Source of the DNA: Rhizorhabdus wittichii RW1
GTDB lineage: Bacteria > Pseudomonadota > Alphaproteobacteria > Sphingomonadales > Sphingomonadaceae
DNA length: 64,000 nt
NCBI GenBank assembly: GCA_000016765.1
Contig: CP000699.1
Location: forward strand, 124,001 to 188,000
Direction: 5' to 3'
Below, one piece after another: positions 1 to 7,982 of this stretch; position 1 is the stretch's first letter, and every line of letters starts with the position of its first letter. The notes beneath the pieces are model-generated. The model did no database searches, was not told the DNA's origin, and saw only the letters and a program-made list of their open reading frames with translations. The position numbers were made by a program, and so were the translations under genes.

Positions 1-138
1 CATCACCTTCGACGCATGCTCGTCCGCGATCAGCGCGAGGAGCAGGTGCTCCAGCGTCGCATATTCGTGGCGCCGGCTGCTGGCGGCGCTCAGCGCGTTG
101 TGCAGCGTCTGTTCGAGTTCGCGGGCGAAGGATGGCAT
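1..138 (-). CDS. clpA: ATP-dependent Clp protease ATP-binding subunit ClpA (5' end only)
   Basis: Only the first 46 codons lie in the window; the gene runs off the left edge. The translation begins MPSFARELEQTLHNALSAA and continues into TLEHLLLALIADEHASKVM, which is the first half of the Clp N-domain as found in ClpA. ClpA is the AAA+ unfoldase that feeds substrates, including N-degron proteins delivered by ClpS, to the ClpP protease in the cytoplasm. The start is the ATG at 138; no in-frame stop interrupts the fragment. Recognition is by the typical N-terminal sequence; ClpC or ClpB is less likely given the 'SFARELEQTL' opening. Confidence 0.88.
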   Translation of the reverse strand, partial: MPSFARELEQTLHNALSAASSRRHEYATLEHLLLALIADEHASKVM

Positions 139-261
139 GGTCGTTTTACTCCGTTCGGCATGGGCCGGGCCATGCCGCTTCACCATATGTCGGATGCCTT
201 GGGCCGTTCATCAAGACCTCATGCCGGAGCAAGCGTGCACCGCTTTCCGGCAGGCGCGTCC

Positions 262-465
262 TCATCGCTTGAACAGGCTTTCGGCCGTTGCGCGATGGCT
301 GAGGGCGTTCCTGATCTTGGTCCCGCACCGCTCGATCTCGCCCTGCAACGCGGCGATGCGCGCCTCCAGCTCGTCGACCGACAGATGATCGATGTCCTGC
401 CGGACGAGTTGCGTCACCGGATCGTCGGGGCGCTTCGCGAAAAGATCGTCGGGCTCCATAGGCAT
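262..465 (-). CDS. DUF1192 family small protein
   Basis: A 67-residue protein with an acidic, proline-rich start (MPMEPDDLFAKRPDDP), then a helical segment with 'DIDHLSVDELEARIAALQGEIERC' character that looks like a short coiled coil. This is the signature of the DUF1192 family, small alphaproteobacterial proteins of unknown function. The reading frame is open further upstream, but that extension overlaps the divergent oxidoreductase gene, so the start is placed at the ATG at 465 (a second ATG lies at 459). It is divergent from the quinone oxidoreductase gene, 76 bp away. Confidence 0.72.
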   Translation of the reverse strand: MPMEPDDLFAKRPDDPVTQLVRQDIDHLSVDELEARIAALQGEIERCGTKIRNALSHRATAESLFKR

Positions 466-541
466 AACGTTGACCCTGGCGGGCCGCATGTCAATAAACC
501 CTTCGAGAAGCGCGCCTCGCCGAGGCCGAAAAGGGGGACCC

Positions 542-1537
542 ATGGCCGAGATTCCCGAATGGATGACCGCGATCGACCCCGAGGAGAAGGGCGGTCCCGA
601 GATATTGCGGCCGGTGCGCCGTCCGGTCCCCGGGCCGGGCCCCGGCCAGGTGCTGATCCGAGTCGCCGCGGCGGGGGTCAACCGCCCCGACGTCGCCCAG
701 CGCAACGGCGCTTATCCGCCGCCGCCGGGCGCGCCGTCGATCCTCGGGCTCGAGGTCGCCGGCGAGGTCGTGGCGCTGGGGGAGGGGGCATTGCCCGAGC
801 TGCTCGGCCAGCCGGTCTGCGCGCTCGTCGCGGGCGGCGGCTATGCCGATTATGTCGCGGCGGAGGCGGGGCTGTGCCTGTCGGTGCCGAACACGCTGTC
901 GATGGTCGAGGCGGCGGCGATCCCCGAGACCTTGTTCACCGTGTGGAGCAACGTCTACGAGCGCGCCTATGCCGCCGACGGCGACCGGCTGCTCGTCCAT
1001 GGCGGGACCAGCGGGATCGGCACCATGGCGATCCTGCTCGGCCGCATCTTCCAGGTCGAGACGATCGTCACCGCCGGATCGGACGAGAAATGCGCCGCCG
1101 CGATCAAGCTGGGCGCCGCCCATGCGATCAACTATCGCAGCCAGGACTATGTCGCGGAAGTGGCGCGGATCACCGGGGGCAAGGGGGTCGACATCGTCCT
1201 CGACATGGTCGGCGGGGCCTATGTGCCGCGCAACCTCGATTGCCTGGCGGAGGACGGCCGCCACGTCTCGATCGCGGTGCTCGGCGGCGCCAAGGCCGAG
1301 ATCCCGATCTGGAAGATCATGCAGAAGCGGCTGACCCTGACCGGATCGACGCTGCGGCCGCGCAGCGTCGCTTTCAAGACGGCGGTTGCCGACGAGATCG
1401 CCTCGGTCGTCTGGCCGCATGTCGAGGAGGGGCGGCTCAAGCCCGTGATCGACGCGACCTTCCCGCTCGCCCAGGCGGCCGACGCGCATCGCCGCCTGGA
1501 CGAGGATCATGTCGGGAAGGTCGTGCTCGTCAACTGA
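542..1537 (+). CDS. NAD(P)H-quinone oxidoreductase, PIG3 family
   Basis: A 331-residue zinc-independent medium-chain dehydrogenase/reductase. It has the GroES-like N-terminal fold (VAAAGVNRPDVAQRNGAYPPP) and a Rossmann NADPH site written LVHGGTSGIGTMAILLG. It lacks the structural-zinc cysteine lobe, as expected for quinone oxidoreductases of the Qor/PIG3 (TP53I3) type, which reduce quinones by one electron using NADPH. The length matches the family. The open frame extends upstream to 392, but the ATG at 542 gives the usual start MAEIPEWMTAI. The gene is divergent from the DUF1192 gene. Confidence 0.88.
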   Translation: MAEIPEWMTAIDPEEKGGPEILRPVRRPVPGPGPGQVLIRVAAAGVNRPDVAQRNGAYPPPPGAPSILGLEVAGEVVALGEGALPELLGQPVCALVAGGGYADYVAAEAGLCLSVPNTLSMVEAAAIPETLFTVWSNVYERAYAADGDRLLVHGGTSGIGTMAILLGRIFQVETIVTAGSDEKCAAAIKLGAAHAINYRSQDYVAEVARITGGKGVDIVLDMVGGAYVPRNLDCLAEDGRHVSIAVLGGAKAEIPIWKIMQKRLTLTGSTLRPRSVAFKTAVADEIASVVWPHVEEGRLKPVIDATFPLAQAADAHRRLDEDHVGKVVLVN

Positions 1538-1550
1538 GCCGGCCCAGCCC

Positions 1551-2156
1551 TTACTTGTCGAGGCTCTTGGCGTGGTCGAGATGCTTCTGGACCACCGGCG
1601 CGATCTCGCCGGCCGCGGTCTTGAGCGACGCGGTGTCGCCATGCTCGGCATAGTCGCGCATCAGCACCAGCGCGTCCTGATGGGCGTCGACCTGGTCGTC
1701 GATATAGGCTTCGTCGAATGCCGCGCCCTTCTTGGCGGCGAGCTCGGCCAGGTCCTCGTTCTGCTCGTCGGTGAGCGTCGCGTTCGGCGTGATCGCGGGG
1801 CTGGCCGTCGCCGCCGCGGCCTTGATCCTGGCGGTCGATTCGGTGTGCGCCTTGATCATCTCGGCGGCGAAGTCCTTGACGGCCGGCGACGCGGCATTGG
1901 TCTGCGCGACCCTGGCCGCCGCGATCTCGAACGCGTCGGACTTCGCGGCCTGGTCGGCGAAGTCCTGCCCGGTGGGCGTCGGCGTCATCGCCTGCTGGAC
2001 GTCGACCATCGCGTTCGACGCCATCGCGCCCGCGGTATCGGCGGTTTCGGCGGCGCCATTGGCGACGCTGTCGGCCGCCTGCTCGGCCTTCTTGCCGCAT
2101 CCGGCGAGGCTCAGCGCGAGCGCGGCCGTCGATGCGATCAGGAAATGTCTATACAT
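1551..2156 (-). CDS. DUF4142 domain lipoprotein
   Basis: A 201-residue exported protein. The first 20 residues form a lipoprotein signal with a lipobox ending in LAGC, so Cys20 is probably lipidated. An Ala/Thr/Val-rich linker follows, then a four-helix DUF4142 domain (from about residue 65) with the typical 'QDFADQAAKSDAFEIAAARVA' opening and 'AAEMIKAHTEST' motif. DUF4142 proteins are ferritin-like helical bundles of the cell envelope, often stress-induced; their biochemical function is not established. It ends head to head with the oxidoreductase gene. Confidence 0.82.
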   Translation of the reverse strand: MYRHFLIASTAALALSLAGCGKKAEQAADSVANGAAETADTAGAMASNAMVDVQQAMTPTPTGQDFADQAAKSDAFEIAAARVAQTNAASPAVKDFAAEMIKAHTESTARIKAAAATASPAITPNATLTDEQNEDLAELAAKKGAAFDEAYIDDQVDAHQDALVLMRDYAEHGDTASLKTAAGEIAPVVQKHLDHAKSLDK

Positions 2157-2266
2157 TGTCCGTCCTCCTCCTACGTGGCGGGCTGTAAACGACTGGCCTA
2201 TCGGGGCGTTCCGGTCATTGGCCGCTCATTGGCCGCTCATCGGCCGATCGGCGCCGGCCGTATCGG

Positions 2267-2698
2267 TCAGGCGAACAGGTCGATCACCTCGGCGTCGGGA
2301 AACACCGCCTCGACCAGCAGCGAGCGGTGGCAGCAGGCGGGCTCGCGTTCGAAGCAGAGCAGCGCCGTCGGCCGCTCGCGGGCCATGTCGGCCAGCATCG
2401 CCGCCTGTGCCATCGCTTCGGGCAAGGCAAGCTGGCCGTCATAGACGCGGCGCAGCGTCGCCATGTCGTGGCGCCGCGCGGCGGTGCGGCCGTCGGGCGG
2501 GGTGCCGAGCGCCTTCAGCCCGACATAGTCGATCCCCGCCTCGCGCAGCCCGGCCGCCAGGATGTTCTTGGAGAAGCCCGGCCGCCGCGACAGCGGCACC
2601 GCCCGAACGTCGGCGAGCAGCGTCACGCCCGCCGCGCGGAGGCGATCGACCAGCTCCGCCTGGGTCGCCCCCTCATAGCCGATCGTGAAGATCCGCAT
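2267..2698 (-). CDS. DUF488 family protein
   Basis: A 143-residue protein beginning MRIFTIGYEGATQAELVDRL, which is the hallmark of the DUF488 family. Further conserved pieces are 'LLADVRAVPLSRRPGFSK', 'YVGLKALGTPP' and the C-terminal 'LLCFEREPACCHRSLL' with paired cysteines and histidine. The family is widespread and resembles nucleic-acid-modifying or nuclease folds in comparative analyses, but no reaction is established. The short membrane protein gene 2710-2892 lies immediately upstream in the same orientation, so the two may be co-transcribed. Confidence 0.8.
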   Translation of the reverse strand: MRIFTIGYEGATQAELVDRLRAAGVTLLADVRAVPLSRRPGFSKNILAAGLREAGIDYVGLKALGTPPDGRTAARRHDMATLRRVYDGQLALPEAMAQAAMLADMARERPTALLCFEREPACCHRSLLVEAVFPDAEVIDLFA

Positions 2699-2709
2699 GG
2701 GGGCCGGCT

Positions 2710-2892
2710 TCAGCTCTTGCCGCCGCTGTTGTTGCGGTTGGTGTAGAGCAGGGCGGCGACGATCGCCGCCGATCCGATGCCGATCGCGGCGCCGACCACG
2801 GCGGTCTTCTTGGTGATCTTGGGGGTGGGGACGCCCTTCTTCTTCGCGGCGGGCTTGTTGTCCGGGGTGCTATTGTCGTCGCTCAACGTCAC
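2710..2892 (-). CDS. Small membrane protein, function unknown
   Basis: A 60-residue protein. The first 30 residues are polar and lysine-rich (PAAKKKGVPTPKITKK), followed by a single transmembrane helix (about residues 31-50, TAVVGAAIGIGSAAIVAALL) and a short polar tail (YTNRNNSGGKS). I do not recognise the family. It lies 11 bp upstream of the DUF488 gene on the same strand, so co-expression is possible. The start is the ATG at 2892. The 150 bp between it and the TauE/SafE gene shows nothing I can name. Confidence 0.55.
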   Translation of the reverse strand: MTLSDDNSTPDNKPAAKKKGVPTPKITKKTAVVGAAIGIGSAAIVAALLYTNRNNSGGKS

Positions 2893-3043
2893 TCTCTCCT
2901 GCCTGTACGGGCCCGTGCTGGGCGCCGACGGCTCGGGAAGGCAAGCGGGTCCTCGGTGAGTCGTTCGGGCGCCGTGGCGAATGGCCCGTGCGGTTTCCCT
3001 TCATAGGCCATAGGGGCGGCCGGGGGAAACCCCCGAAACCGGT

Positions 3044-3799
3044 TCAGCTCAGCGCGTCCCAGAGCAGCTTGGCGGTGAGGGCGAGGCAGATCGTCACCAG
3101 CACCGGGCGGATCACCTTCGCACCGAAGCGGATCGCGGTGTGCGAGCCGGTCCAGGCGCCCGACGCCGCGCCGACCGCCATGCACAGGCCCAGCAGGATC
3201 ATCGCATGTCCGGTCGAAAGGAACACGATCAAGCTACCGAAATTGCTCGCGAAATTGAACGCCTTGGTGTGCGCGGTCGCACGGATCAGGCCCATGCCGC
3301 GCAGCGACACCAGGCTGGTCGCGAAGAAGCTGCCGGTGCCCGGCCCGAAGAAGCCGTCATAGAAGCCGATCGCGCCGCCGACCGGCAGATAGCCGCGCGT
3401 GCCGAGCCGATGATGGACGTCCTCGTCCGTCATGCGCGGGCTGAGCAGCACATAGGCGGCGACCGCGACGAGCAGCACCGGCACGATCAGCTTGAGCATA
3501 TCGGTCTCGATCGACTGGACGATCCAGGCGCCGAGCCCCGACAGGACCAGGATCACCGCCACCTGCGGCCAATAGGTCCGCCAGTCGATCAGGCCCTTGC
3601 GGCTGAAGTTGAAGGTCGCGGTGGCCGAGCTGAAGCTCGACTGGAGCTTGTTGGTCGCCAGCGTCGCGATCGGCGGGACGCCGGCCGACAGCATCGCCGG
3701 GACGGTCAGCAGCCCGCCGCCGCCCGCGATCGCGTCGATGAAGCCGGCGATGAAGGCGACGACCGTCAGCAGCGCATAGGTTTCGGTGGCGAGATGCAT
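3044..3799 (-). CDS. TauE/SafE family sulfite/organosulfonate exporter-like membrane protein
   Basis: A 251-residue integral membrane protein with about eight hydrophobic segments. The first contains [21 protein letters not shown], and a related repeat later reads [19 protein letters not shown], the two internal glycine-rich repeats typical of TauE/SafE (DUF81) permeases. Members are implicated in sulfite, sulfoacetate or organosulfonate transport; the substrate here cannot be read from sequence. The longer open frame upstream overlaps the divergent tgt gene, so the ATG at 3799 is preferred. Divergent from tgt with 100 bp between starts. Confidence 0.85.
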   Translation of the reverse strand: MHLATETYALLTVVAFIAGFIDAIAGGGGLLTVPAMLSAGVPPIATLATNKLQSSFSSATATFNFSRKGLIDWRTYWPQVAVILVLSGLGAWIVQSIETDMLKLIVPVLLVAVAAYVLLSPRMTDEDVHHRLGTRGYLPVGGAIGFYDGFFGPGTGSFFATSLVSLRGMGLIRATAHTKAFNFASNFGSLIVFLSTGHAMILLGLCMAVGAASGAWTGSHTAIRFGAKVIRPVLVTICLALTAKLLWDALS

Positions 3800-3899
3800 G
3801 GATCGCCCGTGCCGCAGGGCGCGACGCAGCGCAAGTCCCCGGGCGCGAGCCTTGCCGGGACCTTGGCAGTGCGGGGCCGCGCCTCTATGGCCTGCGGCC

Positions 3900-5042
3900 A
3901 TGACGGCACCCCGCTTCCACTTCTCGATCGCCGCGACCGACGGCAAGGCCCGCACCGGCACGATCCGCATGCAGCGCGGCGACATCCGCACCCCGGCGTT
4001 CATGCCGGTCGGCACCGCCGCGACGGTCAAGGCGATGAAGCCCGCCGACGTCCGCGCGACCGGCGCCGACATCATCCTCGGCAACACCTATCACCTGATG
4101 CTGCGGCCGGGCGCCGAGCGCGTCGCCCGGCTCGGCGGCCTGCACCGCTTCATGCGCTGGGACCGGCCGATCCTGACCGACAGCGGCGGCTATCAGGTGA
4201 TGAGCCTGTCGGCGCTGACCCGGCGGAGCGAGGAGGGGGTGTCGTTCAAGAGCCATCTCGACGGCTCGGCGCACATGCTGAGCCCCGAACGGTCGATCGA
4301 GATCCAGCGGCTGCTCGGCTCCGACATCGTCATGGCGTTCGACGAGCTGGTGCCGACCACGACCACCATGCAGCAGCAGGCCGAGGCGATGGAGCGATCG
4401 ATGCGCTGGGCGAAGCGTTCGCGCGACGCGTTCGACGCGGGCGGCGAGCATGCCCAGCGGGCGGCGCTGTTCGGCATCCAGCAGGGCGCGCTCGACGAGA
4501 GGCTGCGCAAGGCCTCGGCCGACGCGCTGCTCGCCATCGGCTTCGACGGCTATGCGGTCGGCGGCCTGGCGGTGGGCGAGGGGCAGGAGGCGATGTTCGC
4601 CACGCTCGACTTCGCGCCGGGCCAGCTCGATCCCGCGAAGCCCCGCTACCTGATGGGCGTCGGCAAGCCCGACGACATCGTCGGCGCGGTCGAGCGCGGC
4701 ATCGACATGTTCGACTGCGTGCTGCCGACCCGATCGGGCCGCAACGGCCAGGCCTTCACCCGCCGGGGCCCGATCAACCTGCGCAACGCGCGGTTCGGCG
4801 AGGACGAACGGCCGCTCGACGAGAGCTGCGCCTGTCCGGTCTGCGGCCAGTTCAGCCGCGCCTATATCCACCACCTGATCCGCGCCGGCGAGATCCTCGG
4901 CGCGATGCTGATGACCGAGCATAATCTCAGCTTCTACCAGGCGCTGATGGCCGACCTGCGCGCCGCGATCGCGGCCGGCACGCTGTCCGCCTTCGCCGCC
5001 GATTTCCGCGCGGCCTATCATGGCGGCGGCGCGGGGGACTGA
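3900..5042 (+). CDS. tgt: tRNA-guanine(34) transglycosylase (queuine tRNA-ribosyltransferase)
   Basis: A 380-residue Tgt of normal bacterial length. It exchanges guanine-34 of GUN anticodons for the queuosine precursor preQ1. Visible motifs are the substrate-binding aspartate in [12 protein letters not shown] (Asp94), the GGLAVGE loop, the catalytic aspartate in [16 protein letters not shown] (about Asp272), and the zinc site [16 protein letters not shown] near residue 310. The open frame extends 38 codons upstream into a region without family similarity; the ATG at 3900 yields the standard opening with [16 protein letters not shown]. It is divergent from the TauE/SafE gene. Confidence 0.95.
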   Translation: MTAPRFHFSIAATDGKARTGTIRMQRGDIRTPAFMPVGTAATVKAMKPADVRATGADIILGNTYHLMLRPGAERVARLGGLHRFMRWDRPILTDSGGYQVMSLSALTRRSEEGVSFKSHLDGSAHMLSPERSIEIQRLLGSDIVMAFDELVPTTTTMQQQAEAMERSMRWAKRSRDAFDAGGEHAQRAALFGIQQGALDERLRKASADALLAIGFDGYAVGGLAVGEGQEAMFATLDFAPGQLDPAKPRYLMGVGKPDDIVGAVERGIDMFDCVLPTRSGRNGQAFTRRGPINLRNARFGEDERPLDESCACPVCGQFSRAYIHHLIRAGEILGAMLMTEHNLSFYQALMADLRAAIAAGTLSAFAADFRAAYHGGGAGD

Positions 5043-5051
5043 AGCGGGGGC

Positions 5052-5891
5052 TCAGGCCGTAGCGCGCGCCGCCGCGACACGGTCGATCAGCGCGCGGGCA
5101 GGGGCCAGCGCCCTTTCGGCGCGCTCGCGCGGGCCGACGCCCGCTTCGGCCGCCGCGCGCATCGGCACCTCGACGCTGACCACCGGATCGTCGCGCAGCG
5201 CCATCAGGATATCGAACAGGGGCAGCTCGCCTTCGCCCGGCGGGAGGCGCGAGAAGGCCGCTTCCTCGAAATAGACGGGATGGGCCGGCGCGAGCGGCAC
5301 GTCGCAGAGCTGCACATAGCCGATCGTCCCCGGCGCCAGCGCGGCGACGTCGGCGGGCGTTCCGCCCGATCGGACCAGGTGCATCGTATCGAGCAGGATC
5401 CGGCAATCGGGCCGGCCGACATGCCGCCACGCCGCGAGCGCGGTCGGCAGGTCGGGGGTGCTGGGGCGCCCGCGCGAGAATTCGATGGCGCTGTCGATGC
5501 CGGCCGCGCCCGCCATCTCGGCCAGCAGGGCATATTGGTCGAAGGTCCGCGCCGTGTCGGGATCGAAGCTGAGGATGTTGATGCAGCGCACCCCCAGTTC
5601 CGCCATGATCGCGATGTCGTCGGCATAGAGGTCGCGCACGTCGCGGTCGGGGCGGACGACCAGCCCTTCGCCGAGCGCGAGCGTCACCCCGCGATCCCGC
5701 GCCACGGCGACCAGATCGCGCCGGAGCGCGCGATCGGTGCGCAGCGAATAGGGCGCATGGCCTTCGGGATCATAGTCGAGCGGTTCGAGGATCAGCGAGA
5801 TGGACGGCGCGCCGAGGTCCGCCGCGAGCTCGACGAACGCCACCGGCGGCAGCGCGAACACGGTGAGGAAGTCTATGCCGGGACCGTTCAC
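5052..5891 (-). CDS. Sugar phosphate isomerase/epimerase-like TIM-barrel protein
   Basis: A 279-residue protein of the xylose-isomerase-like TIM-barrel (AP endonuclease 2) superfamily. Conserved pieces are 'AIEFSRGRPSTPDLPTAL', 'ILLDTMHLVRSGGTPAD' and 'IGYVQLCDVPLAP', where acidic and His residues normally bind a divalent metal and a sugar-type substrate. The substrate is unknown. The open frame runs upstream through the tRNA-Val terminator, which rules out the first ATG; a GTG at 5891 gives MNGPGIDFLTVFALPP and is the best start. It lies downstream of the tRNA-Val terminator on the same strand. Confidence 0.75.
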   Translation of the reverse strand: MNGPGIDFLTVFALPPVAFVELAADLGAPSISLILEPLDYDPEGHAPYSLRTDRALRRDLVAVARDRGVTLALGEGLVVRPDRDVRDLYADDIAIMAELGVRCINILSFDPDTARTFDQYALLAEMAGAAGIDSAIEFSRGRPSTPDLPTALAAWRHVGRPDCRILLDTMHLVRSGGTPADVAALAPGTIGYVQLCDVPLAPAHPVYFEEAAFSRLPPGEGELPLFDILMALRDDPVVSVEVPMRAAAEAGVGPRERAERALAPARALIDRVAAARATA

Positions 5892-5997
5892 GCCATGCCT
5901 CTCCCCCGCGCCTCGTCGTCGGGGGCGTATAGAGGAACGAACGGACGATGTCCTTCGTCCCGTCGCCGGTGTGGCCGGATGCACTGCTGCGGGAATC

Positions 5998-6032
5998 AAA
6001 AACCCCGGCAAGTCAGTGACTTGCCGGGGTTT
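5998..6032 (-). terminator. Intrinsic terminator of tRNA-Val
   Basis: A perfect 15-bp inverted repeat (AACCCCGGCAAGTCA and its complement) with a one-base centre lies directly after the tRNA-Val 3' end. On the minus strand it is followed by a run of five T before the isomerase gene. It should terminate the tRNA transcript; because the arms also begin with A and end with T, some activity on the plus strand is possible. Confidence 0.8.
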
Positions 6033-6033
6033 G

Positions 6034-6108
6034 TGGTGGGCGTGGCAAGGATTGAACTTGCGACCCCTGCGATGTCAACACAGTGCTCTACCACTGAGCT
6101 ACACGCCC
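6034..6108 (-). tRNA. tRNA-Val (anticodon GAC)
   Basis: Read on the minus strand, the 75-nt sequence folds into a standard cloverleaf. A 7-bp acceptor stem is formed by GGGCGTG and CACGCCC. The D arm contains AGCTCAGTGGTAGAGC. The anticodon stem CTGTG/CGCAG has loop TTGACAT, so the anticodon is GAC. The T arm reads GGGTCGCAAGTTCAATCC. Discriminator A and the CCA end are encoded. It decodes the GTC and GTT valine codons. It is followed at once by a strong intrinsic terminator. Confidence 0.96.
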
Positions 6109-6168
6109 AATGCGGGGCTCCCTAGCCGAGGCGTTCGGGGTGCGCAACCCCGTGTCACAGCTTTTTCT

Positions 6169-6543
6169 TCAAAGGCCCGAAGCGCTGCCCACCTGGAACA
6201 TGCGATCGACCTCGAGGACCAGGTCGCGCAGGTGGAAGGGCTTGGACAATATCTTGGCGTCGGGCGGCGTCGCGCCCGACTTCAGCGTGACCGCCGCGAA
6301 GCCGGTGATGAACATGACGCGCATGTTGGGGGCGATGACGTTGGCGCGTTGCGCCAGCTCGATCCCGTCCATCTCCGGCATGACGATGTCGGTCAGCAGC
6401 AGGTCGAAGCCGTTCGCCTCGATCAGCGGCAGCGCGGCGGTGCCGCGATCGACGCTGGTGACGGCATAACCGGATCGTTCGAGCGCGCGCGCCAGATATT
6501 CGCGCATCGAATCGTCATCTTCGGCCAGCAATATACGGATCAT
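6169..6543 (-). CDS. cpdR: Response regulator CpdR
   Basis: A 124-residue single-domain receiver protein: MIRILLAEDDDSMREYLARAL, the phosphoacceptor region DLLLTDIVMPEMDG (Asp51), the 'VMFITGFAAVTL' strand, and the conserved lysine in ILSKPFHLRDLV. The sequence closely follows CpdR, the alphaproteobacterial regulator that in its unphosphorylated form directs ClpXP proteolysis of cell-cycle substrates and is phosphorylated by the CckA-ChpT relay. There is no output domain. The start is the ATG at 6543; upstream in-frame codons look non-coding. It lies just beyond the tRNA-Val gene. Confidence 0.85.
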   Translation of the reverse strand: MIRILLAEDDDSMREYLARALERSGYAVTSVDRGTAALPLIEANGFDLLLTDIVMPEMDGIELAQRANVIAPNMRVMFITGFAAVTLKSGATPPDAKILSKPFHLRDLVLEVDRMFQVGSASGL

Positions 6544-6703
6544 AACCGATCGAACCCCGCAGCCGGTCACATGCCGGACCTGCGCTCCTCCTTATGCGCG
6601 CATCGCTTAACAAATTCCAGCCGCGCGAAATTCGACCTTCGGGGAATGGTGGCGGAAAGGCGCCGGTTGCACGCCGCGCCGCACGTCCCTAGCACTGGCG
6701 GCG

Positions 6704-7564
6704 ATGGTCTCCGAACCCGCCTTCTCGATCCTCGGTCCCGCGACGCCGCGCTCGCCGGTGCTGCTGGCGGTGCCGCATGCCGGGCGTGCCTATCCCGCCG
6801 AGGTGGTGGCGCGGGCGCGGGTGCCGATGGAGCGGCTGCGCGCGCTGGAGGACCGTCACGCCGAGCGGCTCGTCGCCCAGGCGGTCGACGCCGGCGCGAC
6901 CGCGATCGTCGCGCATGTCGCGCGCGCCGCGATCGACCTCAACCGCGACCCGCGCGAGATCGATCCGGCGATGATCGAGGGGAAGCTCGACACCGACGGG
7001 CTGCTGGCGACCGGCAAGGTCCGCGCCGGGCTCGGCCTGTTCCCGCGCCGCCTGCCGTCCTGCGGCGAGCTGTGGCGGGCGCGGATGCCGGCGGAGGATG
7101 CGGCGCGGTGGATCGCCGAGGTCCACGAGCCCTATCATCGCGCGATCGCCGAACGGATCGAGGCGACCCGCGCGCTGTTCGGCGCGGCGGTGCTGATCGA
7201 TTGCCATTCGATGCCGCCGCTGCCGGTGCGGCAGGCGGGCGGGCCGGTACGGATCGTGATCGGCGACCGCTTCGGCGCGGGCGCGGCGGGGGCGGTGGTC
7301 GACCTCGTCCTGGCGGTGATCGACGGGGTGGGGCTGCGCGCGGCGCGCAACCATCCCTATGCCGGCGGCTATACGATCGACCGCCACGGTCGGCCGCGGC
7401 GGCAGGTCCACGCGATCCAGATCGAATATGACCGGTCGCTCTATCTCGACGCGGCGCTCGACATGCCGACCGCGCGGATCGACGACTGCGGACGGCTGCT
7501 CGCGGCGATCGTCGCCGAACTGGGGACGCTGCTCAGCCCCGACCTGCCGATCGCGGCCGAATAG
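6704..7564 (+). CDS. N-formylglutamate amidohydrolase
   Basis: A 286-residue hydrolase that releases formate from N-formyl-L-glutamate, the last step of one histidine-degradation route, or acts on related N-formyl compounds. Family motifs are visible: LLAVPHAGRAYP near the N-terminus, AIDLNRDPREIDP, VLIDCHSMPP and RNHPYAGGYTIDRHG; the His/Asp/Glu residues in these motifs form the predicted zinc site. No other hut genes are nearby, so its pathway role is not shown by context. The gene ends 22 bp before a hairpin repeat (7587). Confidence 0.88.
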   Translation: MVSEPAFSILGPATPRSPVLLAVPHAGRAYPAEVVARARVPMERLRALEDRHAERLVAQAVDAGATAIVAHVARAAIDLNRDPREIDPAMIEGKLDTDGLLATGKVRAGLGLFPRRLPSCGELWRARMPAEDAARWIAEVHEPYHRAIAERIEATRALFGAAVLIDCHSMPPLPVRQAGGPVRIVIGDRFGAGAAGAVVDLVLAVIDGVGLRAARNHPYAGGYTIDRHGRPRRQVHAIQIEYDRSLYLDAALDMPTARIDDCGRLLAAIVAELGTLLSPDLPIAAE

Positions 7565-7586
7565 CGCAAGAGGCCGTCAGCGCTGG

Positions 7587-7640
7587 TTGTTTTACCGTGA
7601 TTCCGAGTCGGCGGATGTTCTCATCCGCCTGGAAATCGCT
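7587..7640. repeat. Hairpin repeat, copy 1
   Basis: A 54-bp element that is almost the same as 12491-12545. It contains an outer pairing (GTGATT with AAATCGC, one wobble) and a perfect 8-bp inner stem GGCGGATG/CATCCGCC with a 4-base loop. In copy 2 the inner stem reads GGCAGATG/CATCTGCC, so one base pair has changed on both sides while pairing is kept. The ends (TTGTTTTACC and TGGAAATCGCT) are shared. It sits just after a stop codon, as REP-type elements often do. Confidence 0.7.
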
Positions 7641-7680
7641 CCAGGAAAAGCCCGCAAAACGGGGCTTCCGATCTCCCGCA

Positions 7681-7790
7681 CAAAAAAGAACCACCTCGTG
7701 CTTACGCACGAGGTGGCCAAGGTTCAGGGAGGAACGCATCCCGAGGGATGCGCCGTACGGGGCCGCGAAAGGGGGGCACGACCACCGCAC
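7681..7790 (-). ncRNA. Candidate small regulatory RNA, about 110 nt
   Basis: The minus strand carries a complete transcription unit without a convincing reading frame. A promoter TTGAAT-17-TATCTT (7797-7825) predicts a start near 7790. The transcript passes through a stem GCATCCCTCGGGATGC and an unpaired CCTCCCTGAACCTTGG segment. It ends in an 11-bp hairpin CCACCTCGTGC/GCACGAGGTGG with loop GTAA followed by six T. The CCUCCC stretch is complementary to Shine-Dalgarno sequences, a common feature of alphaproteobacterial trans-acting sRNAs such as the alpha-r families; family membership is not established here. Confidence 0.65.
7682..7716 (-). terminator. Intrinsic terminator of the candidate sRNA
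   Basis: An 11-bp perfect stem (7691-7701 with 7706-7716) with a 4-base loop, followed on the minus strand by TTCTTTTTTG. This is a textbook Rho-independent terminator for leftward transcription. Confidence 0.85.
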
Positions 7791-7796
7791 ATCAAC

Positions 7797-7825
7797 AAGA
7801 TAGGGCGCTTCCCCCGCGGATTCAA
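7797..7825 (-). promoter_or_regulatory. Sigma-70-type promoter of the candidate sRNA
   Basis: On the minus strand, -35 TTGAAT (7820-7825) and -10 TATCTT (7797-7802) are separated by exactly 17 bp. The expected start is 6-8 bases downstream, about 7790. This agrees with the distance to the terminator for an RNA of about 110 nt. Confidence 0.65.
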
Positions 7826-7982
7826 GGACAGTTCGTCCTCCTCGGGAAAATTCCTTATCTTTGTCTTGGGTTGGGTTCCGAAAGCACTTTCGGAAAGGGG
7901 CTCGCATGGGGAGCCCGGAACCGGCGGACGGGCCGGCCTCGCCACGGCGGACGCGCGTCGCGCCCGCCGGGCGATGGACGGT

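Noticed and set aside
7565-7982. Protein-coding genes in the gap around the candidate sRNA
   Set aside because: Open frames on both strands cross the terminator hairpin and promoter and have no domain signature or SD; the RNA interpretation explains the features better.
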